Of a stretch of 8,323 nucleotides of DNA, positions 5,624 to 8,323 are shown in pieces. How positions within the stretch are numbered: position 1 is the first letter of the stretch; every line of letters begins with the position of its first letter. The notes below the pieces were generated by a model. The model saw only the letters and a program-made list of their open reading frames with translations. It searched no databases and was not told the origin of the DNA. Source of the DNA: an uncultured Porphyromonadaceae bacterium. Lineage in GTDB: Bacteria; Bacteroidota; Bacteroidia; Bacteroidales; Muribaculaceae. The stretch lies in assembly GCA_902494595.1 (NCBI GenBank), contig CABUTY010000040.1, positions 1 to 8,323 on the forward strand. Direction: 5' to 3'. A program made the position numbers and the translations under genes.

Positions 5624-8323
5624 TTACTCCTTCCTGACTTTTACAGACTGTACCTCAGTATCGGAAATCAACGCCGACACCGCAATAATATCACTGGGCT
5701 GCGACGAGATATCCACCAGAAGGTCAGCTTCCCCGGCTTTGACAGGTCTGTTATAGAGGATAGAGCCTGTAGACGTTGCAACCACGACAATTGAGCACCC
5801 TTCGGGAATATCAGCCGACAGTTTTACCTTCAGAGTGCCATGACCTATGATTTTGGCCGATTCAATTATATTCGCCGCCTCCACAGTATAGCTTCCGCTT
5901 GCGAAAACTCCGTCATCGGTTAGCGAATAGACATTGTATTGCTGGTCTCCGTTAAGGCTCCTGCGTACAGTTATACTGTTAGTGTTCCCAATGACATTGT
6001 GAGAAGAATCCTCCCATCTCACATGAGCGTTCTCCGCAGTTTCACCTTCAAGTATGATCTCTCCTCCAATCACAGGGTCAGGATTCACGGGTATGGTACC
6101 TACTTCCCAGGGCATTTTCACCACGTAGGTTGTGCCGCCCACAATATCACCGGTTCTCTTCACTCTCTGGATTAGGTCGAGCGTGCAGGTAGAAATCTGC
6201 GGCGGTGCGCTATGGAAGTTGAATTTCAGTCCCAGCCTTCCGAGATGTCCCGGATTCAGGCATAACATATGTATCAAACCGCTTTCAGTAGGGAATTCGA
6301 AATATCCTGTAGCATCCAACATCAATGATCCTCCATCACCGTTGCCAGTCAAGGAACCATTTTGGCTGCACGTCTCGTCCGACATCAGTACGTCGATGTC
6401 GGCATAGTTGAAAAACCGGCATGTGTCGTTTGCTCTCGCAGCGAGTTCCAGTGTATAGTTCTCATCGCAGCTCTTGACATTTCTGACATAAGTCTTCATT
6501 TCCTTGGTGAGCTGGTCACCTGATATAATCGTTACTGACTTTTGCGCTGTTTTGCTTGATTTTCTGGCATCGAAATCTGACAGCGCGGGACGGAACGACA
6601 TGTGAGTAGAATCTACAATCTCCGCCAGCAGGCTAAAATGGCGGCTATCGGAAGTGCTTTCAGCAACAGCCGGGATATCAGTTGCCGAGATGTTCCATGG
6701 TATGGCGACATCTCGATATCCTCCAGCTGGAACAGTCGGGATTGCCACGGGAGTCAGTACTCCGCCTGTGGCTCTTCCGTCGGCACGTTTCTCTTGTCCG
6801 GCCCATACCTGTGGCATAAAGGCTGTAGAAGCATAAGCCCAATGAACACGCACAAGCTTGTCGTGGCCCGTATAATCATCTTTTCCGCGGTTGTGCACCC
6901 TTACGTATACGGTCTTTGCCGTATGGTTGTGGCTAAATACAGGGTTCTGATGCTCGGAGATTCCATCAGCCTGATTCCTTACCCATATCGATGGACTTGT
7001 CCAGAAAATGCTGTCACTTATGTTGGGCATCCGGCCTTTGTCTTCGGAATTGTCTTTTATGTAGAGATTTACCGCTGGTGGAATATGATCGAACGCAAGA
7101 TCTTCGCCCAATGTCGTTGGCGAGGAACTGTATTGCGGATGTTCTTTATAGTAGTAGGTCCCATTTTTGATTCCAACATCTCTTTTTTTTGCATAGATAA
7201 AGGCCTCTTCCATAGATATGCTGCCATCCTTATCGATGTCGGCATCAATCTCGTTGCCATCTGAATCAATCCCGTTGATTGCTGATGTCCAATAATAAAC
7301 AAATACATCATACGGAGGCGTTTCTGATGAAAATCCATAAGATTTTTCACTCGCGGTACAAGCAGTGGCGACGACACAACCATTGTTTGCCAGGGGTGTT
7401 ACGAACCCTCCGGAGTAACATTGCTCCATGACCACATTGACATTTATCGAGTTATCCAACAAGGGATTCAGTATGTCACGTAATTCATAAGGATCCAGCC
7501 ATTCATCTCGATCAATTTTTTTATTCTCATTATCGTCCCATAATATTATGGCTGACTTGACACCTTCTGTACTGCTGGAGATTATGTCATTGCTGTTGAG
7601 TAATGAGTCTCCTCTTGCTCTATGACCATGATCCGTTACATAAAGGAACAGATGGTCGCCGGATCGCATCACATTGGAAAGATGTGATAAAGTGTTGCTG
7701 ATATTTTCCTTTGTTGCGGCAAGCTCTATATCATCGATACCATCACCGTCAAAATCAAGATTCTGCGATATATAGGAATCCCCAATCGATGTATCTTCTG
7801 CGGGATTATCGCCATCCGCCATTATCGGGAAGATATGGTCGCGAGATATGCCGTATTTATTTACCATAGTTTGATAGATGAATGAGCAATCATTCCAGTA
7901 TCGGATACTATTGCTATTGAGGTTCCCTCCCCCACTCAATATCACAACATATGTTCTTTCGGCAGTAGTCAACGCCTCTTCTGCAGTATCTTCACCGATA
8001 AATCCTGATTTACGGCGCACATTCGATTTCATTGGCATTCGGATTTCATACCGTCTTTTTACCAAAAGGCCTTCCAACCTATCTCCGGGCGGGAAACTAT
8101 GTTCCTCCTTTTGAATTCTGCTATCGGGAAGTACGGCACTCTCAGATACCTTCGGTATCTTTATTATGAAGCAGGAATGCGCCCATCCTGCCAAGGGGTC
8201 GGCGTCTATAAATATAGACCAGCAGTTGTCATCGTGGTCAACTACTCGATAGTAGTCTGCATCTTCTCCTTCGAACTGTCGTTGCGCAATGGCGAGTGCG
8301 TCTTCCAAAGATATGGCATGTCG
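5624..8323 (-). CDS. Secreted clan CD (caspase/legumain-like) cysteine protease with calcium-binding loops, 5' end off right edge
   Basis: The frame is open to the window edge (899 residues visible, numbered from the edge). The signal peptide and true start are missing. Residues 1-55 (ISLEDALAIAQRQF, later WSIFIDADPLAGWAHSCF) resemble the inhibitory propeptides of streptopain-like C10 proteases. Residues about 122-400 form a caspase-fold domain: a TYVVILSGG strand (124-132), catalytic His232 after a hydrophobic strand (LFLYVTDHGH), and catalytic Cys302 (VVMEQCYSGGF). EF-hand-like loops sit at 190-201, 263-274 and 362-373. Beta-sandwich regions follow (IWVRNQADG then VYVRVHNRG, about 446-600; Ig-like about 755-818). 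The final segment, about 825-899, resembles a type IX secretion C-terminal domain. Role: exported, possibly calcium-dependent peptidase of unknown specificity. The leucine-rich repeat gene follows by 42 nt. A TTG at 8308 is not a credible start. The fold is fairly certain; the C10-like and sorting-domain readings are resemblances judged by eye. Confidence 0.82.
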   Translation of the reverse strand, partial: RHAISLEDALAIAQRQFEGEDADYYRVVDHDDNCWSIFIDADPLAGWAHSCFIIKIPKVSESAVLPDSRIQKEEHSFPPGDRLEGLLVKRRYEIRMPMKSNVRRKSGFIGEDTAEEALTTAERTYVVILSGGGNLNSNSIRYWNDCSFIYQTMVNKYGISRDHIFPIMADGDNPAEDTSIGDSYISQNLDFDGDGIDDIELAATKENISNTLSHLSNVMRSGDHLFLYVTDHGHRARGDSLLNSNDIISSSTEGVKSAIILWDDNENKKIDRDEWLDPYELRDILNPLLDNSINVNVVMEQCYSGGFVTPLANNGCVVATACTASEKSYGFSSETPPYDVFVYYWTSAINGIDSDGNEIDADIDKDGSISMEEAFIYAKKRDVGIKNGTYYYKEHPQYSSSPTTLGEDLAFDHIPPAVNLYIKDNSEDKGRMPNISDSIFWTSPSIWVRNQADGISEHQNPVFSHNHTAKTVYVRVHNRGKDDYTGHDKLVRVHWAYASTAFMPQVWAGQEKRADGRATGGVLTPVAIPTVPAGGYRDVAIPWNISATDIPAVAESTSDSRHFSLLAEIVDSTHMSFRPALSDFDARKSSKTAQKSVTIISGDQLTKEMKTYVRNVKSCDENYTLELAARANDTCRFFNYADIDVLMSDETCSQNGSLTGNGDGGSLMLDATGYFEFPTESGLIHMLCLNPGHLGRLGLKFNFHSAPPQISTCTLDLIQRVKRTGDIVGGTTYVVKMPWEVGTIPVNPDPVIGGEIILEGETAENAHVRWEDSSHNVIGNTNSITVRRSLNGDQQYNVYSLTDDGVFASGSYTVEAANIIESAKIIGHGTLKVKLSADIPEGCSIVVVATSTGSILYNRPVKAGEADLLVDISSQPSDIIAVSALISDTEVQSVKVRKE
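7205..7756 (-). other. Three EF-hand-like calcium loops within the protease catalytic domain
   Basis: Within the caspase-fold gene, three aspartate-rich loops surround the active site. DFDGDGIDDIEL (7721-7756) has the DxDxDG core but no Glu at position 12. DDNENKKIDRDE (7502-7537) and DIDKDGSISMEE (7205-7240) fit the full 12-residue EF-hand pattern: acidic or Asn ligands at 1, 3, 5 and 9 (Ser at 9 in the last), Ile at 8 and Glu at 12. Catalytic His is at 7628-7630 and Cys at 7418-7420, so the loops fall before His, between His and Cys, and after Cys. Calcium binding is inferred from the motifs. Confidence 0.7.

Noticed and set aside
6602..7264. Plus-strand open frame of 220 codons inside the protease gene
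   Set aside because: It lies opposite the region encoding the caspase domain and beta-sandwich, shows no recognisable motifs, and has no promoter; judged a shadow frame.
8306..8308. TTG as the protease start codon
   Set aside because: The frame continues open to the window edge, and a start here would leave an exported-type protein without a signal peptide. The gene is treated as 5'-partial.

Overview
The window looks like chromosomal DNA of a Bacteroidota bacterium, most likely order Bacteroidales. Three things point there. The intergenic region at 2430-2570 carries a textbook Bacteroides-type promoter (TTTG, 20 nt, TAnnTTTG). The core proteins resemble Bacteroidales sequences, as far as I recall them. 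The window also holds large exported leucine-rich and caspase-fold proteins whose C-terminal tails resemble those of Bacteroidota secreted proteins. No tRNA, rRNA, CRISPR array, insertion sequence or attachment site was recognised.

Left block, minus strand, read from 2550 down to 1: promoter, structured 5' leader, rplS (ribosomal protein L19), a 102-nt spacer holding a strong GC hairpin, gpmI (cofactor-independent phosphoglycerate mutase), and after 4 nt a periplasmic 5'-nucleotidase-type metallophosphatase that runs off the left edge. These three genes are probably cotranscribed, with the hairpin perhaps tuning read-through from the ribosomal gene into the glycolytic gene.

Middle block, plus strand, 2571-4228: folP (dihydropteroate synthase) and cdaA (membrane diadenylate cyclase). 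Their ends overlap in a GTGA, so translation is probably coupled. folP diverges from rplS, and the 2518-2567 interval is an imperfect inverted repeat that places a promoter-like box for each direction.

Right block, minus strand, 8323 down to 4232: a large clan CD (caspase/legumain-like) secreted protease candidate, entering from the right edge without its N-terminus, then after 42 nt an exported BspA-like leucine-rich repeat protein. The protease carries EF-hand-like calcium loops on both sides of its catalytic His and Cys. Sampled lines are much more AT-rich here than in the middle block, as expected for lineage-specific surface genes. This pair is the accessory part of the window; the rest is housekeeping. 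The gaps between genes are 4, 102, 141, 3 and 42 nt, so no gene-free stretch exceeds 300 bases.
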